From NCBI RefSeq assembly GCF_947498095.1, contig NZ_CANMJE010000004.1:124001-188000 (forward strand): a stretch of 64,000 bases of DNA. Reading direction: 5' to 3'. Shown piece after piece: positions 18,096 through 26,636 of this stretch. The stretch comes from an uncultured Shimia sp. (lineage in GTDB: Bacteria; Pseudomonadota; Alphaproteobacteria; Rhodobacterales; Rhodobacteraceae). Made by a program: the position numbers and the translations under genes. How positions within the stretch are numbered: position 1 is the first letter of the stretch; each line of letters begins with the position of its first letter. The notes below the pieces were generated by a model. That model did not search any database and was not told the origin of the DNA. It saw only the letters and a list, made by a program, of their open reading frames with translations.

Positions 18096-18730
18096 CAGCC
18101 TTCAGAGGATGGCGTGAGACGGGCAAACAGCCGCAACGCGTGGCTGGAATCCTCTGCGGCAACTGGCATCATCCGATCATAGGCCGCGGCGATCACGGCG
18201 GCGATTTCGGGCCGCAACACGGTCGCACCACTGTCGGGTAGCACAGCAAGTGGCGATGTCTCGGCAAAAGCCGTATCGGACCACAGGAGGATCGTTTGCA
18301 CCGCTTGCGACAACGCCAAGGTTTCCGCTGGCAGCTCTTGCATGGCCTCATTCATCCGCAAAAACACAAAGGCCGCCTGAATGGCGCCGGACTCGTCAAA
18401 TCGAAAGGCGCGGTACTGCGTGGCGTCCGCCCCGGACAACCGCCCCACCAAAGGCGCCAGCCCCGGAATCAGCCGGTCCAGATCGGGAACCGTCAGCAAT
18501 TCGTCCCAGTCACGAAAGAAGAACACCATCAGATTGGCCCCTAACTCTGGGTCGGTTTCGGCCATCTGGTGCCCGGCTAGCACCGCGACGGCTTCGATCG
18601 CGCCTTTCACTGTCGCTAAAGTGTGCTCTTCGACACCAAACACGATCGGCACAATGGGGCGACCCCAACGGGCAAAGACATACGACCCGTCTTTGCGGGT
18701 AAACAGCTGTTCAACGGCCTCAGGCGTCAT
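18095..18730 (-). CDS. Conserved hypothetical protein, uncharacterised
   Basis: A 211-residue soluble protein. I do not recognise a catalytic motif. Visible features are RKDGSYVFARWGRPIVPIVFG near the start (in pieces), a central MVFFFRDWDELLTVPDLDRL, and a helical C-terminus. No signal peptide or membrane segment is seen. It is translationally coupled to thpR and lies downstream of ruvB beyond a dispersed intergenic element. Codon use is like its neighbours. Function unknown. Confidence 0.7.
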   Translation of the reverse strand: MTPEAVEQLFTRKDGSYVFARWGRPIVPIVFGVEEHTLATVKGAIEAVAVLAGHQMAETDPELGANLMVFFFRDWDELLTVPDLDRLIPGLAPLVGRLSGADATQYRAFRFDESGAIQAAFVFLRMNEAMQELPAETLALSQAVQTILLWSDTAFAETSPLAVLPDSGATVLRPEIAAVIAAAYDRMMPVAAEDSSHALRLFARLTPSSEG

Positions 18731-18792
18731 GGCACTCTCCTCATCAGGCGCGCCCTATTTCCCCCGTTGGATGCCCAAGCGCAAGCCCGCCC

Positions 18793-18855
18793 CTTCTTTT
18801 GGCCAAAAATATCCCGGGGTGAATTGGCCGCCTTCGGCCAAGAGGGGCCGCGCCC
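18793..18855 (-). repeat. Dispersed two-hairpin 3'-end element, copy 1 (after ruvB)
   Basis: Read on the minus strand from the ruvB stop: hairpin GGGGCGCGGCCCC, then TTGGCC-GAAGGC-GGCCAA, then the conserved core CCCCGGGATATTTTTGGCC followed by AAAAGAAG. The same architecture recurs after priA, smc and the DUF1636 gene. It probably ends the ruvB transcript. Confidence 0.7.
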
Positions 18856-19881
18856 CTATTTGAACAGGTCGTTTTGGTCGGGCCTCTTCGGCGCCTGCAA
18901 TCCCAGATGCGCCCAAGCCTTTTGCGCCAGCATTCGGCCACGCGGTGTGCGCTGTACCAAACCCTGTTGCAACAAAAACGGCTCAATCACCTCTTCAATC
19001 GCATCCCGCGCTTCGCTCAGCGCCGCCGAGATCGTATCGATGCCAACCGGGCCACCGCCGTAGTTCTCAGCAATAAACGTCAGGTAGCGCCGGTCCGCCC
19101 CGTCCAGCCCCAGATTGTCAACTCCCAGTCGGGTCAGCGCTCCATCCGCCAGAGATTGCGTCACACGTCCATCACCCTCGACCAGCGCAAAGTCCACAAC
19201 ACGGCGCAACAGGCGCCCGGCAATACGCGGCGTTCCACGCGAGCGGCGGGCAATTTCGCGCGCGCCACCATCGTCGGCCGGCACCCCGAGCTTTTGCGCA
19301 TTGCGCGAGACAATCTCGTGCAACTCGTCTTCGGTATAAAACTGCAATCGGGTGGGAATGCCAAAACGGTCACGCAAGGGCGTGGTCAACAATCCCAACC
19401 GCGTGGTCGCGCCCACCAGCGTAAAGGGCTGCAACTCAATCCGCACGGTGCGCGCTGCAGGGCCTTCCCCGATCACAAGGTCCAGCTCAAAATCCTCCAT
19501 CGCAGGATAGAGCACCTCTTCGACCGTAGGGTTCAGGCGGTGAATTTCATCGATGAACAACACATCACGTGACTCAAGATTGGTCAGGATCGCCGCCAAA
19601 TCGCCCGCCTTGGCCAGAACCGGCCCCGAGGTCATGCGGAAATTCACCCCCAACTCGCGCGCCATGATCTGCGCCAGCGTGGTCTTGCCCAGCCCCGGCG
19701 GGCCGTGAAACAGCGTGTGATCCATCGCCTCACCCCGACGGCGGGCCGACTCAATGAAAACGCGCAGGTTGGCACGGGCTTCGGCCTGGCCAATGAATTC
19801 TTCCAGCGCCTGCGGGCGCAATGCACGATCCGCATCTTCGGGGCGCGGCTGTGGGCGCAGGGTTGGGTCAGGCTGGTCCAT
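18856..19881 (-). CDS. ruvB: Holliday junction branch migration ATPase RuvB
   Basis: A 341-residue AAA+ motor with Walker [13 protein letters not shown], Walker [11 protein letters not shown], sensor [18 protein letters not shown] and the C-terminal winged helix ([15 protein letters not shown]). It drives RuvA-bound Holliday junctions. It follows ruvA by three bases. Confidence 0.98.
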   Translation of the reverse strand: MDQPDPTLRPQPRPEDADRALRPQALEEFIGQAEARANLRVFIESARRRGEAMDHTLFHGPPGLGKTTLAQIMARELGVNFRMTSGPVLAKAGDLAAILTNLESRDVLFIDEIHRLNPTVEEVLYPAMEDFELDLVIGEGPAARTVRIELQPFTLVGATTRLGLLTTPLRDRFGIPTRLQFYTEDELHEIVSRNAQKLGVPADDGGAREIARRSRGTPRIAGRLLRRVVDFALVEGDGRVTQSLADGALTRLGVDNLGLDGADRRYLTFIAENYGGGPVGIDTISAALSEARDAIEEVIEPFLLQQGLVQRTPRGRMLAQKAWAHLGLQAPKRPDQNDLFK

Positions 19882-19884
19882 GTC

Positions 19885-20574
19885 TTAGCCTTTCGGTGCG
19901 AGCAGTTTCAGCGCCGCACGGATCAATGTGGCAGTCGTGGCATCCGGATCATCAACCGCAGCCTGCGCAACTGCCTGAGCTGCCTCGCTCGGACCATAGC
20001 CAAGGTTTGAAAGCGCCGAAAGCGCCTCGGCCTGCACCGAGGCCGCCGAAGCGCCACCCGCCCCGCGCGCTGAGGGTGCCGCCGCCGGCGAGGGCTCTGG
20101 CGCCTCCAGAACCTCCTCAGACGCCGGCGCCTCCCCGGTGGCTTCGGCCAGGGTGCCGCCCAGCGCCATAACGCCCGGGGCCTTGTCCTTCAATTCGATC
20201 ACCACGCGCTGCGCGGTCTTGGGGCCGACGCCCTTGGCAGCCTTGATCGCGGTGACATCGCCCAATGTGATGGCGCGGCCAACCCCGTCTGCACCAAGCG
20301 CGCCCAGGATCGACAACGACGCCTTGGCACCAATCCCCTGCACACTCATCAACAGACGGTGCCACTCTTTTTCCAGCAGCGAGGTAAAGCCAAAAAGCTG
20401 CAACAGGTCTTCGCGCACCAAAAGATCGGTATAAAGCGCCACGGCCTCGCCATTTGCGGGCAGCGCTGCCATCGTGCGGTCCGAACAATAGACGACATAG
20501 CCCACACCCCGGACATCAATCAGCACATGGTCGTGGCTGCGGTAATCAATCCGGCCTGAGATTTTTCCGATCAT
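19885..20574 (-). CDS. ruvA: Holliday junction DNA-binding protein RuvA
   Basis: A 229-residue protein starting [20 protein letters not shown]. It has the OB-fold domain, helix-hairpin-helix repeats ([20 protein letters not shown]) and a C-terminal domain III ([20 protein letters not shown]). A longer than usual Ala/Pro/Glu-rich linker sits before domain III. It tetramerises on Holliday junctions. The start overlaps ruvC by four bases. Confidence 0.97.
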   Translation of the reverse strand: MIGKISGRIDYRSHDHVLIDVRGVGYVVYCSDRTMAALPANGEAVALYTDLLVREDLLQLFGFTSLLEKEWHRLLMSVQGIGAKASLSILGALGADGVGRAITLGDVTAIKAAKGVGPKTAQRVVIELKDKAPGVMALGGTLAEATGEAPASEEVLEAPEPSPAAAPSARGAGGASAASVQAEALSALSNLGYGPSEAAQAVAQAAVDDPDATTATLIRAALKLLAPKG

Positions 20575-21077
20575 ACGCTTGCCCTCTTGAGTGCGGCTTC
20601 CAGTCCTGTACCGGGCCGCGTGTAATGTGCGTGGCAGATGGCAATGGCCAAGGCGTCCGCCGCGTCTGGTCCGTTGATCTCGACGCCCGGCAATTGCAAC
20701 TTGACCATATGTTCAACCTGTCGCTTGTCTGCGTGCCCCACACCCACAACCGTCTTCTTGACCTTGTTGGGGGCATATTCGCCAACCGAAAGCCCCGCCT
20801 GCGCCGGCACCAAGAGCGCGATACCGCGGGCCTGCCCCAGTTTCAGCGTCCCGACCGCATCTTTGTTGACAAAGGTATTTTCAACCGCTGCCTGTTCAGG
20901 GTGAAACTGGCTCATCACGTCGCTCAGCTGCTGATGCAGCGACAACAAACGAGTCGCCAGATCATCGCCGACCGAGTGACAAACCCCGTTGCCGACGTGC
21001 CGAATCCGGCTGCCATCCGCATCAATCACGCCCCAGCCCATGTTGCGAAGCCCTGGATCAATTCCCAGAATGCGCAT
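20571..21077 (-). CDS. ruvC: Holliday junction resolvase RuvC
   Basis: A 168-residue resolvase; start chosen at ATG 21077 ([18 protein letters not shown]). Acidic catalytic residues are visible: Asp7 in GIDPG, Glu in [10 protein letters not shown] and Asp in [14 protein letters not shown]. In-frame sequence upstream of this ATG is long but lacks homology and overlaps the promoter region. First of the ruvCAB operon. Confidence 0.97.
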   Translation of the reverse strand: MRILGIDPGLRNMGWGVIDADGSRIRHVGNGVCHSVGDDLATRLLSLHQQLSDVMSQFHPEQAAVENTFVNKDAVGTLKLGQARGIALLVPAQAGLSVGEYAPNKVKKTVVGVGHADKRQVEHMVKLQLPGVEINGPDAADALAIAICHAHYTRPGTGLEAALKRASV

Positions 21078-21408
21078 TTTTCTGCCCGCCTGCTTCAAAT
21101 TGTTGCTTTTTAGACCCACTAGCACAAACCCAGAACAAACACCAAGAGCTTTGCGCACTGAGCATATGTTTTGACCGGGTATGCAATGGCAGCAAGGCAC
21201 GACCTGAAAACGACACCGAAACTGTCGAATTGCGACACTTACACACCCGGAATTAACCCTTAAGTAACGGGCGGTTACAGCGCATTTCACCTATGCAGAA
21301 ATTGCATATCACCTATGCGATTATTGCTCCTTGCGCGGCCCAATAACTGGCCCTAAATGCCGAAATACGAAAACGCAGACCATCAACCAAAACAGAAGGA
21401 AGATTGAT
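21078..21408. other. 331-base divergent intergenic region between ruvC and the DUF1127 gene
   Basis: No gene is supported here. It must hold the ruvC promoter (minus) and the DUF1127 promoter (plus). The clearest structure is a pair of tandem operator-like palindromes at 21282-21318. I saw no LexA-type GAAC/GTTC-N7 pair that I would defend. Confidence 0.5.
21282..21318 (+). promoter_or_regulatory. Tandem operator-like repeats upstream of the DUF1127 gene
   Basis: GCATTTCACCTATGC (21282-21296) and GCATATCACCTATGC (21304-21318) differ at one base and start 22 bases apart. Each is itself palindromic: the second is GCATA-TCACC-TATGC, the first has GCAT/ATGC ends. Two helical turns of spacing is typical of cooperative protein binding. 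They lie 90-127 bases before the DUF1127 start. Confidence 0.5.
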
Positions 21409-21609
21409 ATGGCCGCTTTTGACACCACCCGCGTGCAGTTTGAAACTGCTGGTTTTGCTGGCCGTATTGGCCACGCCTTCGCAGCCCTCGCCGGCGCAGT
21501 GACCGACTGGAACGACAAGCGCGTAACCCGCGTTGCTCTCTCGGCGCTCAGCAACCGCGAGCTGGAAGACATCGGTCTGTCGCGCGCAGACATCGAAAAC
21601 ATCGGCTGA
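21409..21609 (+). CDS. Small DUF1127 (YjiS-like) protein
   Basis: A 66-residue protein starting MAAFDTTRVQFETAG. The C-terminal DUF1127 motif is seen as RVALSALSNRELEDIGLSRADIENI. In alphaproteobacteria such proteins are abundant, often stress-induced, and some bind RNA or affect small-RNA turnover and phosphate/C1 metabolism; none of this is shown here. GAAGGA lies eight bases upstream of the ATG. It is monocistronic, with its own promoter region and a strong terminator. Confidence 0.88.
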   Translation: MAAFDTTRVQFETAGFAGRIGHAFAALAGAVTDWNDKRVTRVALSALSNRELEDIGLSRADIENIG

Positions 21610-21655
21610 CGAAGACCTCGTTACCGCCCATTGTTTTCGGATCGTAAGATCAAAG

Positions 21656-21690
21656 AAAACCGCAGCTTCCTCCCGGCTGCGGTTTTTTTG
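21656..21690 (+). terminator. Rho-independent terminator of the DUF1127 gene
   Basis: ACCGCAGC (21659-21666) pairs with GCTGCGGT (21676-21683), nine-base loop, followed by a run of T to 21689. It lies about 50 bases after the stop codon. Confidence 0.9.
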
Positions 21691-21767
21691 TGCCCTGCTC
21701 ATCGGCGGACAAAAGAAAACGGCCCCGGGAGAGAAGTCCGGAGCCGCTTTGCGCTGAATTGGAGGGA

Positions 21768-22124
21768 TCAGCTAAGTGATTTGATGGTCTTTGCGACCCA
21801 GGACGAGAGCGGATCGGGGCTCATCGTCCAGAAACGGAAGCGTTCAAGAACCGTCGCTGTGCTCAGTTCTGATACCTTCTCGTTGTAAACTTCGGGGCCC
21901 ATATTGGCCATAATCGCGCCTTTGACACTGAAAAAGGCGAAAAACACAAGAACCACACCTGACCATGGAAAAGAGCCGCGCGACGCACGCGCGCGAATAA
22001 CCGTGTACCCATCTTGTCCTTGGACATAAACGGCACGTGTTTTCCTACGAAATAGGGATTTCTTGCCCTGCTTCTTATAGATGCGGGCAACGCGGTCTTG
22101 GAATTCGTAATACGAATCGCTCAT
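21768..22124 (-). CDS. Hypothetical single-span membrane protein
   Basis: A 118-residue protein, start at ATG 22124 (MSDSYYEFQDRVARIYKKQG). A basic stretch (KKQGKKSLFRRK) and a short polar region precede one hydrophobic segment, WSGVVLVFFAFFSVKGAIMA, near residue 75. The C-terminus ends WVAKTIKSLS. I do not recognise the family. The pattern suggests a small inner-membrane protein with a cytoplasmic basic N-terminus. It follows prmA on the same strand by about 107 bases. Confidence 0.7.
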   Translation of the reverse strand: MSDSYYEFQDRVARIYKKQGKKSLFRRKTRAVYVQGQDGYTVIRARASRGSFPWSGVVLVFFAFFSVKGAIMANMGPEVYNEKVSELSTATVLERFRFWTMSPDPLSSWVAKTIKSLS

Positions 22125-22231
22125 AGCAACACACTCAGGCTCGGCCCCCACCGAACGTGACTTTGTTGCCGTAAAATTGTGGCAAAAATAAGGCAGACCG
22201 CTCCAATTTAGGCAGAATTGCCCTATTTGGC

Positions 22232-23101
22232 TCAGCGTTTTTGTAGGGTCAGCGTCGTCCACTCACCAATTTCTTCGCGTGTGTGAACGCCAAACCCGGC
22301 TGTGTCATAGGCGGCAACCACGTCATCCGCTTGCTCATTCAGGATGCCCGATAGAATGGCGTACCCCTGCGGCGCGATGTTCTGCCCCATCTCGGGCGCC
22401 AGCACGACTAGCGGCGCTTTGAGGATGTTGGCAAAGACCAGATCAAACGGCGCCTTTGCCGCAAGATCCGGGTGCCCAAACCCAGCAGCTTCCACGCAGT
22501 GCACCTGGCCTTCCAGATTGTTGGCTTTGACATTGGCCTCGGCCACGTCGACCGCAACCTGATCAATGTCACTGGCCAGAACCGTATCAGGCCAGATACG
22601 CGCAGCCCCCATCGCAAGAACCGCGGTGCCACAGCCTATATCGGCAACGCTCTTGCCGACAAAGCCCGCGTTGGCCAGACGGTCCAGTGCTTTGAGACAT
22701 CCCAGCGTGGTGCCGTGATGCCCGGTGCCAAAGGCCATTGCCGCCTCGATCAACAACGGCTCACTGCCATCAGGCACCTGATCCGCGTCGTGGCTGCCAT
22801 AAACAAAAAAGCGCCCGGCCTCGACCGGTGACAATTCGCGTTTGACCTTGGCGACCCAATCAACATCCGGCAATTCGGACACCGCAAACGGTTTGGCGCC
22901 AAAAGCCGCGGCCAGAACGGCCAAAGCTGTATCATCCGGCGCTTCGGTGAAATAGCCGCCAATTTCCCACAGGCCCGACCCGTCCTCGATCTCGAACACG
23001 CCAACGCCAGTCGGCTCTGGGTTCAGATGCTCCATCGCTGCACCGAGTTTGTCAGCGTTGTCTTTCCCGGCAAGGGTCGTCAGTGCGGTGAATGTGGGCA
23101 T
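22232..23101 (-). CDS. prmA: Ribosomal protein L11 methyltransferase
   Basis: The 289-residue class I methyltransferase has IEAAMAFGTGHHGTTLGCLK, SVADIGCGTAVLAMGAA and the NPPY-like substrate loop replaced by VFANILKAPLVVLAP, all typical of PrmA. It trimethylates lysines and the N-terminus of L11. It is monocistronic or leads the small membrane protein downstream. Confidence 0.92.
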   Translation of the reverse strand: MPTFTALTTLAGKDNADKLGAAMEHLNPEPTGVGVFEIEDGSGLWEIGGYFTEAPDDTALAVLAAAFGAKPFAVSELPDVDWVAKVKRELSPVEAGRFFVYGSHDADQVPDGSEPLLIEAAMAFGTGHHGTTLGCLKALDRLANAGFVGKSVADIGCGTAVLAMGAARIWPDTVLASDIDQVAVDVAEANVKANNLEGQVHCVEAAGFGHPDLAAKAPFDLVFANILKAPLVVLAPEMGQNIAPQGYAILSGILNEQADDVVAAYDTAGFGVHTREEIGEWTTLTLQKR

Positions 23102-23169
23102 ATTGGCTCTCCTGAACGGTATCGGTGCGGCCTAAGCGGTCGGGCGCGGGGCGTCAAGCCTGCGGCGAA

Positions 23170-23937
23170 TTATGCAAAGGCGGAAACCACAAAGGGCGCA
23201 AGGAGCCGGATCGCCAGAAGGGTCAAAACAACGAGGATCACTTTGTTAAAGGTGTCCGCAGACAGTCTGCGCCCAAGAAAGGCGCCGACGGGCATGAACG
23301 CAAAGATCACAACTACGGCGGCACAGCCCAGCAGGAACAGGGGCCAGGTCATGATGCCAAAGGCAGCGAGTAGCGGAATTTGCAGCACGCCAACCGCGAC
23401 AAAGAACCCCGAAATCGTCGCGATAAAGGTTCGCCGTTCCAGATGCATCACGTTCAGGAAGGTCAATGACACAGGGGCCGAAATGCCCGCGAGCGTCTGT
23501 AAGAAACCCGCCGTAAGCCCAACCGGCGCGGCAATCCGCTCGGCTACCGAGTAGTCCAGCTTGAGCCCCGGTCGCGCCATTTTGAAAATGACATAGGCAA
23601 AGATGATCAGGGCCAGAAGGATCATCAGGTTGTCTGACTTGACCGAGGCCAGTGCAAAGGTCCCCACCACCGTTCCAATCGTGCCAGCCAGAAAGAACCG
23701 CCAGCGGAACGCTTTGGGCAGGTTGTCGTCGCGGTACTGCCAGATTTGCCAGAGGTTCGGCACGATGTTGGGCACCGCAAACAGAGCGATCGACGTCGGT
23801 ACATCGTAGAGCAAGGCCAACAACGGCACCGCCAGCAATGGAGCCCCTGCCCCGACCGCCCCTTTCAAGATGCCGCCCAGCGCAAACGCCATTCCCACCA
23901 ACACCAGGTTTTGCAGGGAGACGACCTCTGCGATCAT
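23170..23937 (-). CDS. TauE/SafE (TSUP) family membrane permease
   Basis: A 255-residue protein with about eight hydrophobic segments and the TSUP signature LGGILKGAVGAGAPLLAVPLL near the N-terminus, repeated in the second half as PVGLTAGFLQTLAGISAPV. The family exports or imports sulfur-containing anions and organic acids; the substrate here is unknown. The ATG at 23937 overlaps the MATE stop (ATGA), so translation is coupled. Confidence 0.88.
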   Translation of the reverse strand: MIAEVVSLQNLVLVGMAFALGGILKGAVGAGAPLLAVPLLALLYDVPTSIALFAVPNIVPNLWQIWQYRDDNLPKAFRWRFFLAGTIGTVVGTFALASVKSDNLMILLALIIFAYVIFKMARPGLKLDYSVAERIAAPVGLTAGFLQTLAGISAPVSLTFLNVMHLERRTFIATISGFFVAVGVLQIPLLAAFGIMTWPLFLLGCAAVVVIFAFMPVGAFLGRRLSADTFNKVILVVLTLLAIRLLAPFVVSAFA

Positions 23938-25277
23938 CGATTCTGGCCGATGCTTTTCAGGAAATGCCAACTCCACATCGCGGCCAGCGCCCCCGCGATC
24001 CCACCAGCGACGGCTTGGGCATAGACGACGCCCGGCGCCGCAAACCATGCGGCCCCCAACCAAGCCGCTGGTAACATGAACACCCCGTCCCGCGCCCAGT
24101 TTGACAGGGTTGAACGGGTCGGCTTACCGAGGCTGTTAAAGGTGGCGTTGGACACGAACAACGCGCCCACAAGAACAAACGCCCCGGACCCGATATAGGC
24201 AAAGGCTTTGTAAACGGCGGCCCCTTCGGTGCTCAGCCCGAAGACGCCGATCATCCAATTGGCCGAGAGGCTGAGCAAGATCCAGGCCACCGTGGTATAG
24301 GCGGCGCAAAAGATCAGGGAATCCTTAAAGGTCTGTCGCAACCGGTCATATTGCTGTGCGCCAAAGTTTTGCCCGTAGATGCCGCCAATCGCCCCGGAGA
24401 GCGAAAAGATACCGCCAAATGCCACCACCGTCAGGCGGCTGACCACGGCCCAGGCGGCCACAGCGTCGTCGCCGAACCCGGCAATCACACCGGTCAAGAG
24501 ATAGTTGCCAAAGGGCGTGGAAATTTGCGTCAGCATGGCCGGGAAGGCAATGAAAAAGAACGGTTTCCATACACGTTTGAAGGTGCGTAGCCGCGGCAAG
24601 GCCAACAGGTTGTGCGTGCCGATCACAAACCGCAACGCCATCCCTGCCAAGACAAAACGCGACAGGATCAGCGCATAGGCCGCCCCGTCCAGTCCCAGTC
24701 CGAGATAGATAATCAGGAATGGGTCTACCGCCATTGAGATAGTGCCCGAAGTGAGCGTCACGTACATCGCCCGTTTGCCGTCGCCTTCGGCACGCAGCAC
24801 GGCTGAGCCAATCAACCCAATGGCCATGACAATCAGCGATGGCACCGTAAAGGCGAGGTAACGCGCCGCAAGTTCTGCCGTTTTTCCCTCGGCCCCGACC
24901 AAGGCCAGCAAATCATGCCGGAACCCTACAATCAGCGCCGCAACCAAAGTCTGAAAACCGATGGTCATGATCATGGCGCTGGTGGCTTCGCGCCGCGCCC
25001 CTTCGCGTTGGCCCTTGCCGATGCGCGTCGACACCATGACGGTGGCCGCGATCATCAGGCCAATGCCGGTGCTGACCGAAAAGAACTGCACCGCGAAAGC
25101 ATAACCAATCGCGGCGACCAGCGCCGGGTCGCCCAATTGCGATAACCAGAACAGGTTGGCGAGGTCCACAAGAAAAACAAAGGTAATGCCTGTCGCCCCG
25201 GTCAGCGTCATGCGCACGACATGACCCATGATAGACCCGGTCAGAAAGCGCCCGCGTTGCTGCATCCCGCGCGCCAC
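23934..25277 (-). CDS. MATE-family multidrug/Na+ antiporter
   Basis: A 447-residue, 12-helix MATE transporter. Visible blocks include FLVDLANLFWLSQLGDPALV, ISMAVDPFLIIYLGLGLDGA and a second-half AFGGIFSLSGAIGGIYGQNFG. It extrudes organic cations in exchange for Na+ or H+. A GTG at 25277 directly follows the MFS stop; an ATG four codons later (25265) is an alternative start. Part of an overlapping three-transporter unit. Confidence 0.88.
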   Translation of the reverse strand: MARGMQQRGRFLTGSIMGHVVRMTLTGATGITFVFLVDLANLFWLSQLGDPALVAAIGYAFAVQFFSVSTGIGLMIAATVMVSTRIGKGQREGARREATSAMIMTIGFQTLVAALIVGFRHDLLALVGAEGKTAELAARYLAFTVPSLIVMAIGLIGSAVLRAEGDGKRAMYVTLTSGTISMAVDPFLIIYLGLGLDGAAYALILSRFVLAGMALRFVIGTHNLLALPRLRTFKRVWKPFFFIAFPAMLTQISTPFGNYLLTGVIAGFGDDAVAAWAVVSRLTVVAFGGIFSLSGAIGGIYGQNFGAQQYDRLRQTFKDSLIFCAAYTTVAWILLSLSANWMIGVFGLSTEGAAVYKAFAYIGSGAFVLVGALFVSNATFNSLGKPTRSTLSNWARDGVFMLPAAWLGAAWFAAPGVVYAQAVAGGIAGALAAMWSWHFLKSIGQNR

Positions 25278-26510
25278 CTATTCCGCCGGGGTCGCGATGT
25301 AACGCGCCAGACGGGTTTCATTACCTTTCTCAGGATGGCGTGGCACCAGCAGCGATAGTCCCAAAGATACCGTCGCCATTGCCGCCGCAGAGGCAAACAC
25401 CAAGGCAGGCGAATAGAGCCACAACAGACCAAGTGGCAGCGGCAGCATCACCGCCGCGATGTGATTGATGGTAAAGGCAACGGCAGCTGTCGGGGCAATG
25501 TCCTCGGGGTCGGCAATTTTCTGAAAATAGGTTTTCAGCGCAAGCGCCAAGCCAAACAGAATATGGTCGATCACATAGAGGATTGAGGCCATCAGAATGC
25601 CCCAGCCAAACCAGTAAATCCCGCTATAGGCCAAGAAAACCAGCACAAGGCCGCCATATTCAAAGATCAGCGTGGCACGCTCGCCAAACCGGGCCACCGC
25701 CTTGCCGACAAAAGGCGCGGCGATGGTATTGACCAAGAGGTTAATCAGGTAGAGGCCGGTGACTTCATGCACGGCAAGACCGAACTTGGCCACCATCATA
25801 TAGCCTGCAAAAATCGTGATGATCTGGCGCCGTGCACCGGACATGAACTGCAAGGCATAGTACAGCCAGTACCGTTTGCGCAGAACGATCTTTTTGGTCT
25901 GCGGCGTGGGAGAGTCAAACTGAGGGTAGGCCACAAAGCAAAACACCGCGATGGCGGCGGTCACAAGCCCCCCGACCATATAGACGATGTTGTAACTCAG
26001 GTTCAGGCTGTCCCACATCAGGACGATCAGCACATAGACCAGCATCATGCTCGCCGAACCAGCGCCCATCAGCCATCCCAAGACATGTGGCGCGCGTTCT
26101 TTGCTCAGCCATTGCAACTGCAGCGACTGGTTGACGGTCTCGTAATAATGAAACCCAAGCGAGCTGATGAACGTCAGGATCAGCAGGCCATAAAGACTGG
26201 GAAACCACGCGGTAAAGGCGGTGGCCACGCCGAGGATAACCAGCGAAATGAGCCCCAGCACCTGCTCGCGCACAAAGATGATGATGAACACCACCAGAAA
26301 GGCCAGAAATCCAGGGATCTCACGCACGAAATGCAGTGCGCTGATGTCAAACCCGTCAAAGCCCGCCACTTCCTTGACGAAGTTGTTCAAGAGCGCCGAC
26401 CAGACATAAAACGCGATCGGCATGGCGATCGCCATGACAAACAACAAGCCAACCGGACGCCGCCAAAGCGGCAGGCTTTCGGCCTCGGCAAGGGTCATTT
26501 TACTTAACAT
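25278..26510 (-). CDS. Major facilitator superfamily transporter
   Basis: A 410-residue protein with ~12 hydrophobic segments, e.g. LLFVMAIAMPIAFYVWSALL and PGFLAFLVVFIIIFV, and a hydrophilic loop between halves (YPQFDSPTPQTKKIVLRKRY). I recognise the MFS fold but not the substrate. It heads the MFS-MATE-TauE series, with a 126-base divergent region shared with the YeeE gene. Confidence 0.85.
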   Translation of the reverse strand: MLSKMTLAEAESLPLWRRPVGLLFVMAIAMPIAFYVWSALLNNFVKEVAGFDGFDISALHFVREIPGFLAFLVVFIIIFVREQVLGLISLVILGVATAFTAWFPSLYGLLILTFISSLGFHYYETVNQSLQLQWLSKERAPHVLGWLMGAGSASMMLVYVLIVLMWDSLNLSYNIVYMVGGLVTAAIAVFCFVAYPQFDSPTPQTKKIVLRKRYWLYYALQFMSGARRQIITIFAGYMMVAKFGLAVHEVTGLYLINLLVNTIAAPFVGKAVARFGERATLIFEYGGLVLVFLAYSGIYWFGWGILMASILYVIDHILFGLALALKTYFQKIADPEDIAPTAAVAFTINHIAAVMLPLPLGLLWLYSPALVFASAAAMATVSLGLSLLVPRHPEKGNETRLARYIATPAE

Positions 26511-26563
26511 GCTTCGGACTTAGGCCTTTTTAAGGGGATTGGCGAGCCGAAACGCGACAAACT

Positions 26564-26577
26564 GTGATCTGAGTCAA
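26564..26577. promoter_or_regulatory. Possible FNR/FixK-type site in the MFS/yeeE divergent region
   Basis: GTGATCTGAGTCAA (26564-26577) matches the TTGAT-N4-ATCAA pattern at eight of ten positions. It lies 60 bases before yeeE and 54 bases before the MFS start, so it could serve either. Eight of ten matches over 126 bases can arise by chance. Confidence 0.3.
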
Positions 26578-26636
26578 AGTCGTTTACGACATTCCCATTC
26601 ATACATCGACCCATTCATATTTTTGAAGGGGTTCTC

